From Bacillota bacterium (GTDB taxonomy: Bacteria > Bacillota > Clostridia > Oscillospirales > Acutalibacteraceae), in the NCBI GenBank assembly GCA_023410445.1, contig JAEYPT010000003.1, positions 62,001-126,000 on the forward strand: DNA of 64,000 bases. Direction: 5' to 3'. Below are positions 35,705 to 44,701 of the stretch, one piece after another. The notes beneath the pieces were generated by a model, which was not told where the DNA came from, searched no databases, and saw only the letters and a list, made by a program, of their open reading frames with translations. The position numbers and the translations under genes were made by a program. The number at the start of each line of letters is the position of its first letter. Position 1 is the first letter of the stretch.

Positions 35705-36907
35705 TCAATAGCCAAAAAACATCCAATGGAGCCAATCGAGGAGACCCTCAAAAAAGGGGTGGCTGATTTCCTCCTGCGGAACGCACTGGCAGGCGGTCAG
35801 TTCCGTTTTTGCAATCACTTTTCCTCCACAGACATAATCAACCGAGCCGAGCACCTGCCCCTGCGCCACCGGCGCGTAAACAAACCGGGGAAGCTCCACC
35901 CTGCGGCTGAGCTGCGCAGCGTCCTCCGTTTTTAAAATGACACTTTCCCCCGGAGCTCCCACGACGGAAACGCTGGACTGCGTACCGCCGACCACCTGCA
36001 CGGAACCTGCGCAACCCGAATCGTCCACCCGGAAGCAGACCAATCTGGAAAATCCGTAATCGAGCAGCTTCTTGTGATCATCCCAGTCGTCCGGGTCGCT
36101 GAGCGTAACGCAGACAAGCCGAATTCCGTCCTTTTCCGCAGTGGAAACAAGGCACCGCCCCGACTTTTTGGTAAATCCGGTTTTCACGCCCGTGCATCCC
36201 GAATACATCGCCAAAAGCCGGTTATGGTTCGTATACAACCGGGTCATACCCGGCTGCTCAAAGGCAATTTGAATTTTCTGTTGGGAAACGATCGACGAAA
36301 AGTCGCGGTTCGCCATCGCCGCAGAAGTCAAAGCCGCAAGGTCCGCGGCAGAAGAATAGTGATTCTTATCATCCAGCCCCGAGGGCGTGACAAAATGGGT
36401 GTCATTTAAATTCAGGGAACGAGCCTTCTGATTCATGAGGTTCACAAACCCCGCCATCGTTCCGCCAACCGCGATGGCCGCGGAATTTGCGGCATCGTTC
36501 CCGGAGACCGTCAGCATTCCCTCCGCAAGGGCCTTCAGGGTCAGTTTATCCCCCGCGCGAAGCCCCATGGAGGAGCCTTCCACCCGCACCATCTCCGGCG
36601 TGATCGTCACGACCCGGTTGTTCCGCTCAGACGCTTCGAGGGTAAGCAGAGCGGTCATAATTTTGGTTGTACTTGCGATCGGGAGTTTTTCATGCTCGTT
36701 TTTCGCAAACAGCACCTGACCGCCGTCCATGCCGACGACAATCGCCGATTTCGCGCTGACCGCAGGCTGTCCCTGTGCAGCAACACCGGACGGGAACAGC
36801 GCCGCAGGAATGAGCAAAGCGAAAGTTAAGAGCAAGAACCTTCTAATTTTAGAAAACAAATCAACCACCTGCCGGTTCATATATATGCAGGCGGCTGATT
36901 CAATCAT
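35705..36907 (-). CDS. D-alanyl-D-alanine carboxypeptidase (DacB/DacF type)
   Basis: About 400 residues, exported: basic N-terminus, hydrophobic signal (LLLTFALLIPAALF) and a cut near VAAQG. Catalytic motifs STTK, SGND and KTG are intact. It trims the terminal D-Ala of cell wall or spore cortex peptides. A second domain and a hydrophobic C-terminal anchor follow. Lying between ytfJ and rluB, it matches the dacB position in B. subtilis, though spmA and spmB are absent. The ATG overlaps the ytfJ stop; an ATG nine codons later is possible. Confidence 0.93.
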   Translation of the reverse strand: MIESAACIYMNRQVVDLFSKIRRFLLLTFALLIPAALFPSGVAAQGQPAVSAKSAIVVGMDGGQVLFAKNEHEKLPIASTTKIMTALLTLEASERNNRVVTITPEMVRVEGSSMGLRAGDKLTLKALAEGMLTVSGNDAANSAAIAVGGTMAGFVNLMNQKARSLNLNDTHFVTPSGLDDKNHYSSAADLAALTSAAMANRDFSSIVSQQKIQIAFEQPGMTRLYTNHNRLLAMYSGCTGVKTGFTKKSGRCLVSTAEKDGIRLVCVTLSDPDDWDDHKKLLDYGFSRLVCFRVDDSGCAGSVQVVGGTQSSVSVVGAPGESVILKTEDAAQLSRRVELPRFVYAPVAQGQVLGSVDYVCGGKVIAKTELTACQCVPQEEISHPFFEGLLDWLHWMFFGY

Positions 36908-37329
36908 GTCTTATTTTCGGTATCCAGGGTATCCTGCGGCGCCGCAGACTTTTTGCTGTCTTTCTTTCCGAAAAAACCACCGACCCGGTCGATGAGGTCT
37001 GGGGCCAGCTCAATAATCCGGTCGACGGAGGTGTTGCCGGGATCGACCCGCAGCAGTTTGACGCTGCCGTTCGAAATGGTCAGAAAGGCAATCGGGCTGA
37101 TGGTGACGGCAGCGCCCGTGCCGCCGCCGAAAAGCTGCTTATCCCCCGCCAATTTGGTGGGAAGGTCCGAGCCTCCGGAAGCGAAACCGTAGCTGAGCTT
37201 AGATATCGGGACGATCACCGTTCCGTCCGGCGAAGTGATCGGGTCCCCGATCACGGAGTTTACATCGACCATCTGCTTGATCTTTTCAAGCGTAGTATCC
37301 ATCATACCTTCAATCGGATGATCTGCCAT
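36904..37329 (-). CDS. ytfJ: Sporulation protein YtfJ / GerW family
   Basis: 141 residues. YtfJ is made in the developing spore and GerW is needed for germination in some Bacillus species. Typical: DVNSVIGDPITSPDGTVIVPISKLSYGFASGG and LFGGGTGAAVTISPIAFL. The tail is charged and low-complexity. Pairing with the YtfI-like gene upstream is conserved. Confidence 0.93.
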   Translation of the reverse strand: MADHPIEGMMDTTLEKIKQMVDVNSVIGDPITSPDGTVIVPISKLSYGFASGGSDLPTKLAGDKQLFGGGTGAAVTISPIAFLTISNGSVKLLRVDPGNTSVDRIIELAPDLIDRVGGFFGKKDSKKSAAPQDTLDTENKT

Positions 37330-37374
37330 TTGGTAACACCATCTTTTCCTTTTGTTTATTTTTTTGATCTTCCA

Positions 37375-37974
37375 TCATTTTTTTGCAAAGTCGCTTTTAT
37401 AAAGACGTATTGCAAGGTAACCCGCCAAAATACAAAGAGAAAAGGGGCTGGCGTGGGCCTGAACGGTAAATGCCGCACTGCTCTTTCCCTGAAACTCCGG
37501 CAGAACGCGGACCGAATAGTCCCGATAACGGACCGCGCGCAGGAGAACGGACACCGCCGGATATACAGCGCCGCACGCCGCAGCATATTCCAACGCCGTC
37601 TTTCCGGCATCGGAGCCGGCAACGTGAATCTCCAGCGAAAACTCATCGACCGTGAGATGTGCGAGCAGCCGCTTCATTGCACCGTTCGCGATGCCGGCCA
37701 GCTCCTGAAGGAGACGAATCAATCCAGAAACGCCTTCTTTTTTCAAGAGTTCCTGAAATCTGGAAGGTTCTTTCTCCCCCGATTCTTCGGCAGGAGCAGC
37801 CTTTGCAGGTTTTTTTCGCTTTTTCTCCGGACGGGGAACAATTCGGAAGTGAAAAAAAAGATACCGTAGTTCAAAGGTAAATTCTTCCCGGTAACAGGCA
37901 CGAAAAGTAAGCGGGAGCGAAAAAAGGATTACCAGAAACAAAAGGATGGACACGGTCACAATCAATGCGGTCAT
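37375..37974 (-). CDS. YtfI-like DUF2953 membrane protein
   Basis: 199 residues with one N-terminal membrane helix (about 4-24), a Lys/Pro/Glu-rich loop (50-75) and a conserved-looking C-terminal part. DUF2953 proteins (YtfI) are found beside ytfJ in spore-formers; the biochemical role is unknown. It sits between scpB and ytfJ in the same operon. Confidence 0.8.
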   Translation of the reverse strand: MTALIVTVSILLFLVILFSLPLTFRACYREEFTFELRYLFFHFRIVPRPEKKRKKPAKAAPAEESGEKEPSRFQELLKKEGVSGLIRLLQELAGIANGAMKRLLAHLTVDEFSLEIHVAGSDAGKTALEYAAACGAVYPAVSVLLRAVRYRDYSVRVLPEFQGKSSAAFTVQAHASPFSLCILAGYLAIRLYKSDFAKK

Positions 37975-37996
37975 GATCTTCCTGCTTTCCAGCGGC

Positions 37997-38545
37997 CTAA
38001 CCGGCTTCTTCTTCCGTGTTTTCCGGCTGCTCCCCCGAAGATTTGACCGGCGGAAGTTCGGAAAGCGCGGAAATGCCGAGGCACCGCAGAAATTCTCTGG
38101 TAGTCCCGTAAATAAGCGGCCGACCGGGCAGTTCCAGGCGGCCCTGCTCTTCCGCGAGACCTTTTTCCACCAGCCCGCCTAATACTGCCGAACAGTCCAC
38201 CCCGCGGATCTGTTCGATGAAGGCCTTCGTTACCGGCTGATTGTAGGCGATTACGGCGAGGACCTCCATGGCGGCCTGTGAAAGCGGCGCATTCCGCCGA
38301 ATCTCAAGCACCGCGCGGACCTGCTCGGCATACCGGGCATTGGTGCACATCTGGTAGCCGTTTTCCAGACAGACAAGCCGGATGCCTCCGTCTTCGGAAT
38401 CGTAGCGGTCCATCAGATTCTTCATGAGCTTTTCCGCCGTGGGTTTGTCCAGCCCCAGAACCTCCGCCATACGGTCAAGAGTTACCGGCTCTCCGCAGGC
38501 AAACAGAATTGCTTCCGCCGCGCCCTGCAGCTTTTTAATCTCCAT
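37997..38545 (-). CDS. scpB: Segregation and condensation protein B
   Basis: 182 residues, two winged helices. With ScpA and Smc it forms the bacterial condensin. Diagnostic: EAILFACGEPV near the N-terminus, EVLAVIAYNQPVTKAFIEQIRGVD, and LYGTT-like IYGTTREFL near the end. It overlaps scpA by 11 bases. Confidence 0.96.
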   Translation of the reverse strand: MEIKKLQGAAEAILFACGEPVTLDRMAEVLGLDKPTAEKLMKNLMDRYDSEDGGIRLVCLENGYQMCTNARYAEQVRAVLEIRRNAPLSQAAMEVLAVIAYNQPVTKAFIEQIRGVDCSAVLGGLVEKGLAEEQGRLELPGRPLIYGTTREFLRCLGISALSELPPVKSSGEQPENTEEEAG

Positions 38546-39248
38546 GTCTGCCTCCGCCTTCCATCAGTGTTACCGTAAGGCCGTCCTCTCCGGTCATGCG
38601 CACACGCTTGCCGCGCACCAGTTCCAGCAGGGCCAGAAATGTCGCAATCCATTCGGAACGCGCGCCGCCGCGGAAAAAATCCGCATAACGTCCGGCGCCC
38701 GCTCCGCGGAGACGCCGCAGAACGAAAATAATCCGGGAGGAAACGGATACAATCCTGCGCCGCACAATTCCGGAAAATTCTTCCGGCGAGGGTGGAATGC
38801 GGCGCCTGCCCCGTCCTACCGCGCCGAGATAGGCGTCGAGAAGCTCCTTCGGGGAATGATGTCCGTGATATGTGGGGTCGGTTTCCAGCTGAAGCGGCTT
38901 ACGGGTAAAGGAATCTTGAGAAAACTGATCCTGAAGAAGGCCCGCAATGCGTCTGCACTCCTGATATTCGAGCAGTTGCCCGCTGAGCTCCTGCCTGAGT
39001 TCCTCCGCCTCTTCGCTTTCCGGCAGCAGAGAAACCGTCTTCAAATAAACGAGGCGCGCGGCCATTTCAAGAAATTCGCTGGCAACTTCCATATTCTGCT
39101 CCTGCAGAACGGCAATATGATGCAGGTACTGATCAACCAGCTCCGTAATGGGAATATCGCGGATATCCAGCTTGTTTTTGGCGATCAGGTGCAGAAGCAG
39201 ATCAAGCGGTCCTTCGAACGTTTCCAGTTTATAGCATATCGTTTCCAT
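38535..39248 (-). CDS. scpA: Segregation and condensation protein A
   Basis: 237 residues, the kleisin of the Smc complex. N-terminal FEGPLDLLLHLIAKNKLDIRDIPI and the LVYLKTVSLLPE helix are typical, and a C-terminal winged helix (EWIATFLALLELVRG) is present. The start at 39248 (METICYKLE) is set by homology. It lies 14 bases after the M50 protease gene. Confidence 0.95.
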   Translation of the reverse strand: METICYKLETFEGPLDLLLHLIAKNKLDIRDIPITELVDQYLHHIAVLQEQNMEVASEFLEMAARLVYLKTVSLLPESEEAEELRQELSGQLLEYQECRRIAGLLQDQFSQDSFTRKPLQLETDPTYHGHHSPKELLDAYLGAVGRGRRRIPPSPEEFSGIVRRRIVSVSSRIIFVLRRLRGAGAGRYADFFRGGARSEWIATFLALLELVRGKRVRMTGEDGLTVTLMEGGGRHGD

Positions 39249-39262
39249 AATTTTATTTTTTA

Positions 39263-39973
39263 TTACAGTACGCCGAACAGATGGTACGGCAGCAGGGCCA
39301 GCCACTGAACGCCGCCCATGCACACGCTCTGCAAAAAACTGATCGGCCCGCTCAGCAAACCGCTGAACAGAACCACAAACGCGACCATAACGATAACGTT
39401 CTGGTAGCGGTAATAGTTATACAGCGCCCGGTCGGAGAGGAACGCTCCCAGAATTTTGGAACCGTCCAGCGGCGGAAGGGGGATGAGGTTGAAAACCGCC
39501 AAAGCGACATTGATACCTACATAGACGGAAAAGAAATCGGAAACAAATACCGGCATCGGCACGATAGAACCGGTGGCCGCCTTGATACCGGCGAGAATTC
39601 CAAAATAGATGAGCGCACCAAGCCAGGCTGCGAGCAAATTCGAAAGCGGCCCTGCCAACGCAGTGAGCGCCATATCACGCTTCGGCTTTTTGAAGTACCG
39701 CGCGTCGATTGGAACCGGTTTGGCCCAGCCAAATCCGAAAAGGAGCAGAAACAGCGCGCCGAACGGGTCGAAGCTTACCAGCGGATTCAATGACAGCCGT
39801 CCGCCGTAACGCGCGGTGTTGTCTCCCAACTTGGAAGCAGCCCATGCGTGAGCGAATTCATGAAGCGGCAGGATACAGAAAATAACAAATAATGTCGCCA
39901 GAATCTGCGAAACAATGGAAAGAAAATCGACCGGTCCTCCCGAAAGAAGGTTGCGGATCATATCAATCAGCAT
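39263..39973 (-). CDS. Site-2-type (M50) membrane metalloprotease
   Basis: 236 residues, about six membrane helices. The zinc motif HEFAH lies in the first helix region, and the second ligand region is NLIPLPPLDGSKIL. These rhomboid-like S2P relatives cut membrane-bound proteins; the substrate is unknown. AAAGGAG eight bases before the ATG at 39973 sets the start. The gene commonly precedes scpAB in Firmicutes. Confidence 0.92.
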   Translation of the reverse strand: MLIDMIRNLLSGGPVDFLSIVSQILATLFVIFCILPLHEFAHAWAASKLGDNTARYGGRLSLNPLVSFDPFGALFLLLFGFGWAKPVPIDARYFKKPKRDMALTALAGPLSNLLAAWLGALIYFGILAGIKAATGSIVPMPVFVSDFFSVYVGINVALAVFNLIPLPPLDGSKILGAFLSDRALYNYYRYQNVIVMVAFVVLFSGLLSGPISFLQSVCMGGVQWLALLPYHLFGVL

Positions 39974-39998
39974 AAAACACGCTCCTTTAATGGTATTC

Positions 39999-40027
39999 AT
40001 TATAATACCTGTAGGATTAAAAAACAA
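39999..40027 (-). promoter_or_regulatory. Promoter of the M50-scpAB-rluB operon
   Basis: TTGTTT (40022-40027), 17 bases, TATAAT (39999-40004) on the minus strand. It is divergent from the rpmB promoter. Confidence 0.65.
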
Positions 40028-40092
40028 GCAAACCGCCAATTTTGCCTTTCCGTGGCCATTTACGGAATCGGGGGAAAAATCAGAAAAAATGC

Positions 40093-40121
40093 TTGCAATT
40101 GTGGCATAAATCTGATAACAT
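40093..40121 (+). promoter_or_regulatory. Promoter of rpmB
   Basis: TTGCAA (40093-40098), 17 bases, TAACAT (40116-40121), about 45 bases before the ATG. Confidence 0.65.
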
Positions 40122-40165
40122 ATTACTGTTGCTTTTTGACAGCCCTTTGAAGGAGGTGCAGAAAT

Positions 40166-40354
40166 ATGGCAAAATGTGAAATTTGCGGCAAGGATATTGC
40201 TTTTGGTATACAGGTTTCCCATTCCCACAGGCGTTCAAACCGCTCTTGGAAACCGAACGTAATGCGTGTAAAGGCGATTGTGAACGGTTCCCCGAAAAGG
40301 ATTTACGCCTGCACCCGCTGCTTGCGTTCCGGCAAAGTGCAGCGTGCCGTCTGA
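40166..40354 (+). CDS. rpmB: 50S ribosomal protein L28
   Basis: 62 residues with the zinc-type pairs CEIC (residues 4-7) and CTRC (near 50), and SHSHRRSNRSWKPN in between. AAGGAGGTG precedes the ATG. In B. subtilis rpmB lies next to spoVM; here it is 22 kb away as a single-gene unit with its own promoter and terminator. Confidence 0.97.
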   Translation: MAKCEICGKDIAFGIQVSHSHRRSNRSWKPNVMRVKAIVNGSPKRIYACTRCLRSGKVQRAV

Positions 40355-40385
40355 TCATTCAAGAAACTTAATCGTTCAAAACGCA

Positions 40386-40412
40386 AGGAGCCCGCAGCGG
40401 GTTCCTTTTTTT
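40386..40412 (+). terminator. Terminator after rpmB
   Basis: GGAGCCCG pairs with CGGGTTCC around a CAG loop, followed by eight T. Confidence 0.9.
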
Positions 40413-40571
40413 TATAAAGAAGCGCGGATTGCTTCCGTTCAATGTAACAGTTTGTTGATTCTTTGACGATGATTCCGACATTTCTATGGGATATAATAAT
40501 AGAACAAAGCCAATTTTCGATTATTATTTCTTACAGACTGCCATAAAATATCAGCAAGAGGAGTTTGCATT

Positions 40572-41225
40572 TTGAATTTTTCACTGATTGTCGACATTTT
40601 TCTGCATCTGGATCAATATCTGAATGTTTTGCTCAGTCAATACAACGCACTGACCTATGTTCTTCTGTTTGTCGCTATCTTTATTGAAACGGGACTTGTC
40701 GTTACGCCGTTCCTTCCGGGAGATTCCCTCATCTTCGCCGCCGCCGCAATTGCGGGTGCCGGGGGACCGATCGACGTCCCACTCCTTTTGGTCCTTTTTT
40801 ATATTGCTGCCATCGCAGGCGACACCGTGAATTACCATATCGGCTATTTCCTGAGGGAGAAAATCAGCGGAAAACAGCGCGTCCGCTTTATTAAGCAGCA
40901 ATATCTGGAACAGACGCACGCGTTTTTTGAGAAATACGGAGGGAAAACCATTACCATCGCACGGTTTGTTCCAATCATCCGAACCTTTGCGCCGTTTGTC
41001 GCCGGAGTCGGTGAAATGTCATACAAGCATTTTCTGGCTTACAACGTCGCCGGAGGCCTGGCCTGGGTCTCGGTGATGTTCGGCCTTGGGTATTTCTTTG
41101 GGAACATCGAGTTCATTAAAAACCATTTCAGTCTGGTCGTCATCGCAATTGTTATCATTTCCGTTGTACCGGCGATCGTGACGATTTTCCGCAATAAAGC
41201 ACATCCTGCGAAGGACAGGGATTAA
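40572..41225 (+). CDS. DedA family membrane protein
   Basis: 217 residues, about five or six hydrophobic segments. DedA proteins are proton-dependent lipid carrier flippases (undecaprenyl phosphate or phospholipid). The family stretch FLPGDSLIF near residue 50 and ARFVPIIRTFAPFVAGVGEM near 135, with its key arginines, are seen. The start is TTG, supported by GAGGAG eight bases upstream and no nearby ATG. Bidirectional terminator downstream. Confidence 0.92.
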   Translation: MNFSLIVDIFLHLDQYLNVLLSQYNALTYVLLFVAIFIETGLVVTPFLPGDSLIFAAAAIAGAGGPIDVPLLLVLFYIAAIAGDTVNYHIGYFLREKISGKQRVRFIKQQYLEQTHAFFEKYGGKTITIARFVPIIRTFAPFVAGVGEMSYKHFLAYNVAGGLAWVSVMFGLGYFFGNIEFIKNHFSLVVIAIVIISVVPAIVTIFRNKAHPAKDRD

Positions 41226-41251
41226 GCTCTCTTAGTTCCCTGCCGATGAAA

Positions 41252-41293
41252 AAGCCCGGGCCCTGTCTTAAAACAGGGTTCGGGCCTTTTTAC
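41252..41293. terminator. Bidirectional terminator between dedA and flippase genes
   Basis: A 13-pair stem (41254-41266 with 41273-41285) has an A-run on the left and a T-run on the right. The flippase stop codon lies within the right-hand T-run. Confidence 0.85.
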
Positions 41294-42819
41294 GCTTTCT
41301 TATGTCTTTGTAAGACAGCCGGCAAGTGGATTGCGCCGCGCAGATACTGAAATTCCCTCGTTTTGCCGAAAATCAGCAGAATCAGCGCATTGGGAAGAAT
41401 CAGACAGATCAGGCATTTTGCCATGAAACCCAGAAGCGTATGGTTGCCGACCAAATTGCAGCAGGTCCAGGTAAGCCATCCGGCCGCGAAGGTCAAGATC
41501 GTATAGAACGCATACCGGAGGAAAAACGGCGTCAGCTTGTGATGGAACCCGTGGCGGAACAGGACCAGCGGTTCCACCCAAAGATCAACGGTAACGGTGC
41601 TGATCAGCGTACCGAGAAAGATGCCGGAAATGCCGATATAATGTGCCAGCAGGATCGACATGCCGAGGTTGACAGCCGCTTCAACAATCGACCGGTACCG
41701 GTCGTACCAGAACAGCCCAAATGCGTTTTTGAAGGTAATGGTTGCCTGCCGCATGCCGGTCATGTAAAAATTCAGAACGATTAAAAAAACGACTTCGGTG
41801 GGAAACAGAAGGTCCGCCGACCATATAAATTTAATAAACGGGTTCAGCAGGCAGAACAGCGAAATGGAGCAGAAGCTGAAAATCCAGAACCCCGCAAAAT
41901 TCACCGCCATAAAAACCCGGTAGGATTTTCGATCCTCCTCCGTGGCGCCGAGGTTGCCGACGCTGGCCGTAATGCTGGTGAAAATGTTCGCGGTTACATT
42001 GTTCAGGGTTGTAGTGATCAGGGAATATCCGTAATAAATTCCAACGCTGGCAAGCCCGAAAAATTTCGAAATCAGGAGATTGTCCGTCCCGCTTACAAGG
42101 GCAAACCCAACGCGCTGAAGAAACATCGCCCGCACATTTTTAAAAACCGAGGAACGGTCATCGGCGCTGAGCTTGGCTTTTGTGTACTTTCTTAAATACG
42201 GGTACATCTTATCCGCTTTTTTTGATAGGAAAAAATTCGTAAAAAAGCTGAAAAGAATCTGTATGCAAAGATAAAGAATAAAATTTTTCGTAATGAAAAG
42301 GAGCACAATCTGCAAAATATTCTGCGTGATGCTGAAGCCATACTGATACAGCGAACAGATATAGCTCTTCTGGTCGGCCATGATGATGGACTGTTTGTAG
42401 GAAAAGAAATAGGTTAATACTGCATTGCTCAGGTACAGGAAATAAATCAGCGTCAGATTCGAAATCTCAGAGGGTTTATCGATAAAGAACTTGTAAAACG
42501 GAGCAAACGCAAGTCCGATAACTGCGACTGCCAGGCCGATCCCGTGGTATGCCTTCCGGTAGAGCGCCATCAGCGCCCCTACCTTTTTCCGGTCCTTCCG
42601 CGCAAGCGGCTCATACATGCTGAAATTGATTGCCGCCCCCACTCCGAGCTCCGCAAGGGAAAACAGAGACAGGACACTGATGAAAAAGCCACTCGCGCCG
42701 AGATAAGTTTTGCCGAGCATCCAGATAAAGACAGTCTGGCACAGAAAACTCGTCACGATTCCGATAAGTTGACTTGAGATTGTCACGGTGATATTTTTAA
42801 TGGAGTTTTCGCTCCGCAT
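41290..42819 (-). CDS. Polysaccharide/lipid-linked oligosaccharide flippase (MOP superfamily)
   Basis: 509 residues with about 14 membrane helices, resembling Wzx/RfbX-type flippases. The N-terminal NITVTISSQLIGIVTSFLCQTVFIWMLG and GVGAAINFSMYEPLARKD are typical of this branch. It would move undecaprenyl-linked sugars across the membrane. No glycosyltransferase or polymerase gene is adjacent, so the glycan is unknown. It is a single-gene unit with an extended -10 promoter. Confidence 0.85.
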   Translation of the reverse strand: MRSENSIKNITVTISSQLIGIVTSFLCQTVFIWMLGKTYLGASGFFISVLSLFSLAELGVGAAINFSMYEPLARKDRKKVGALMALYRKAYHGIGLAVAVIGLAFAPFYKFFIDKPSEISNLTLIYFLYLSNAVLTYFFSYKQSIIMADQKSYICSLYQYGFSITQNILQIVLLFITKNFILYLCIQILFSFFTNFFLSKKADKMYPYLRKYTKAKLSADDRSSVFKNVRAMFLQRVGFALVSGTDNLLISKFFGLASVGIYYGYSLITTTLNNVTANIFTSITASVGNLGATEEDRKSYRVFMAVNFAGFWIFSFCSISLFCLLNPFIKFIWSADLLFPTEVVFLIVLNFYMTGMRQATITFKNAFGLFWYDRYRSIVEAAVNLGMSILLAHYIGISGIFLGTLISTVTVDLWVEPLVLFRHGFHHKLTPFFLRYAFYTILTFAAGWLTWTCCNLVGNHTLLGFMAKCLICLILPNALILLIFGKTREFQYLRGAIHLPAVLQRHKKA

Positions 42820-42886
42820 GAATTCACAGCCTTTCAGGGAAAATGCTGAACGATCCGATCGAGTCTGTTTTTACAAATTGAGTTTT

Positions 42887-42895
42887 ATTATAGCA
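42887..42895 (-). promoter_or_regulatory. Extended -10 promoter of the flippase gene
   Basis: TGCTATAAT on the minus strand about 70 bases before the ATG. No good -35 at normal spacing. Confidence 0.4.
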
Positions 42896-42974
42896 TAATT
42901 CTTTTTCGATAATGCGCAAGAAAAGAAAAAAATAGATTTCTCATCGCCCGGTCATAGTCCGTACCTGCGCTGAG

Positions 42975-43017
42975 ACGGCCGGTCTCGAAGCGTACTGCTT
43001 CGGAACCGGCCGTTTTC
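42975..43017. terminator. Strong hairpin after der
   Basis: ACGGCCGGT/ACCGGCCGT (42975-42983 with 43005-43013) with an inner CGAAGC/GCTTCG stem. It starts 15 bases after the der stop. A TTTT run follows only on the plus strand, where no gene precedes it, so its efficiency for der is uncertain. Confidence 0.5.
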
Positions 43018-43027
43018 TGCACTCATT

Positions 43028-44356
43028 TTATTTCTCTTTTTCTCCCCGTTCGCGCACGATAATGCGAATCGGCGTGCCCTTCAGACCAAAGGTATCCCGG
43101 ATACAGTTTTCCATGTAGCGCTGATAGGAAAAATGGAATAGCTGAGCGGAATTTACAAAAAACACAAAGGTCGGAGGTGCGGCGGAAGCCTGAGTCAGAT
43201 AGTAAATTTTCAGACGGCGGCCCTTGTCCGTAGGGGGCTGCACCCGGCCGACGGCCTGCGCCAGAATTCCATTAAGGACGCCGGTGGAAATCCGCATGGA
43301 ACGGGCATTCGCAGCATTGTGAATCGCCTCAAAAAGCTGGTTAAGCCGCTGCCCCGTTTTCGCGGAGATAAAAATAATCTCCGCGTAGGACATAAACGAA
43401 AAGTCCTTTTCCAGCTGCTTTTTGTATTCCGACATGGTATGGTCGTCCTTCGCTACGGCATCCCATTTATTAACGGCGATGACGCAGCCCTTCCCGGCTT
43501 CGTGCGCCATCCCTGCAACCTTGGAGTCCTGCTCAGTAAAGCCCACCGTTCCGTCGATCATAATGACGCAAACGTCCGCGCGCTCCACCGCCATCTGGGC
43601 ACGGAGCATACTGTATTTCTCAATATCGTCGTCGATGCGGCTTTTCCGACGGAGGCCCGCTGTATCGATCAGCAGGAAACGGCCGAACTCATTCTCCACC
43701 GTGATGTCAACGGCATCGCGCGTCGTTCCGGCAATATCGGAGACAATGCACCGTTCCTCCCCCGCGATCCGGTTAATCAGGGAGGATTTGCCCACGTTCG
43801 GTTTACCGATCACGGCAACTGAGATGATCTCCCCTTCCGCTTCCTCTCCGTCCGACTCCGGGAAGGCCTCAATCACTCGGTCCAACAGGTCACCGGTCCC
43901 ATGACCGTGAACGGATGACACTGCGACTGGGTCCCCAATGCCGAGGCTGTAAAAATCATAGAAATCCGGCGGCGGATCGCCGATGCTGTCGCACTTATTG
44001 ACGCAGAGGATGACCGGCTTTCCGCTTTTTTGCAACAGCAGGGCGATATCCCGGTCTGCGGGCACGACGCCGGAGCGCACGTCCGTCACAAAAACGATCA
44101 CGTCCGCGGTCTCCATGGCAAGCTGCGCCTGACGGCGCATCTGGGAAAGAATGACGTCATCCGCCTTCGGCTCGATTCCGCCGGTATCCACGAGGGAAAA
44201 GTGCCGATTCTCCCACTCGCATTCCCCGTAGATGCGGTCCCGGGTTACGCCCGGCGTATCATTCACGATGGAGACGCGCTTGCCGATCAGTTTATTGAAA
44301 AGTGTCGACTTGCCTACGTTCGGCCTGCCAACCACCGCCACGAGCGGCTTCGCCAT
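43028..44356 (-). CDS. der: Ribosome assembly GTPase Der (EngA)
   Basis: 442 residues with two tandem GTPase domains, P-loops GRPNVGKST (residue 8) and GKPNVGKSS (near 183), DTGG and DTAGL switch motifs, two NKxD motifs (NKCD, NKWD) and a C-terminal KH-like domain. It acts in 50S maturation. Confidence 0.97.
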   Translation of the reverse strand: MAKPLVAVVGRPNVGKSTLFNKLIGKRVSIVNDTPGVTRDRIYGECEWENRHFSLVDTGGIEPKADDVILSQMRRQAQLAMETADVIVFVTDVRSGVVPADRDIALLLQKSGKPVILCVNKCDSIGDPPPDFYDFYSLGIGDPVAVSSVHGHGTGDLLDRVIEAFPESDGEEAEGEIISVAVIGKPNVGKSSLINRIAGEERCIVSDIAGTTRDAVDITVENEFGRFLLIDTAGLRRKSRIDDDIEKYSMLRAQMAVERADVCVIMIDGTVGFTEQDSKVAGMAHEAGKGCVIAVNKWDAVAKDDHTMSEYKKQLEKDFSFMSYAEIIFISAKTGQRLNQLFEAIHNAANARSMRISTGVLNGILAQAVGRVQPPTDKGRRLKIYYLTQASAAPPTFVFFVNSAQLFHFSYQRYMENCIRDTFGLKGTPIRIIVRERGEKEK

Positions 44357-44440
44357 ATAGCATCACTCCTGCCTGCCAGCTTTCAGCGCCGGCATCTCAG
44401 TTTAGTATTCCCCGAAACGTACCCGGCGCACAAGTGAGCC

Positions 44441-44475
44441 GGGCAAAAAAGAAGAGAAGGATTTCTCCTTCTCTG
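44441..44475 (-). terminator. Terminator after rpmF
   Basis: Stem AGAGAAGGA/TCCTTCTCT followed on the minus strand by TTCTTTTTT. Confidence 0.8.
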
Positions 44476-44496
44476 CATTTCAAAAAAAAGCGAGTA

Positions 44497-44679
44497 TCAG
44501 GCTTCTTTTTTAAGAACTTCCCTGCCATTGTAAAACCCGCAGTTCAAGCAAACTCTGTGAGGAGCTTTCAATTCACCGCACTTCGGGCATTTCATCAATG
44601 CCGGCGCGCTAATCTTCCATACGTTGGAACGCCTTTTGTTCTGTCTGGCGCTCGACTGCTTTCTCTTTGGTACCGCCAT
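44497..44679 (-). CDS. rpmF: 50S ribosomal protein L32
   Basis: 60 residues starting MAVPKRKQSSARQNKRRS, with a four-cysteine zinc site CPKC and CLNC. AAGGAGGTGCTGAGG precedes the ATG at 44679; an upstream ATG three codons earlier overlaps this ribosome site and is rejected. Paired with the YceD gene, as in most bacteria. Confidence 0.97.
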   Translation of the reverse strand: MAVPKRKQSSARQNKRRSNVWKISAPALMKCPKCGELKAPHRVCLNCGFYNGREVLKKEA

Positions 44680-44701
44680 CCTCAGCACCTCCTTATCAAT
44701 C

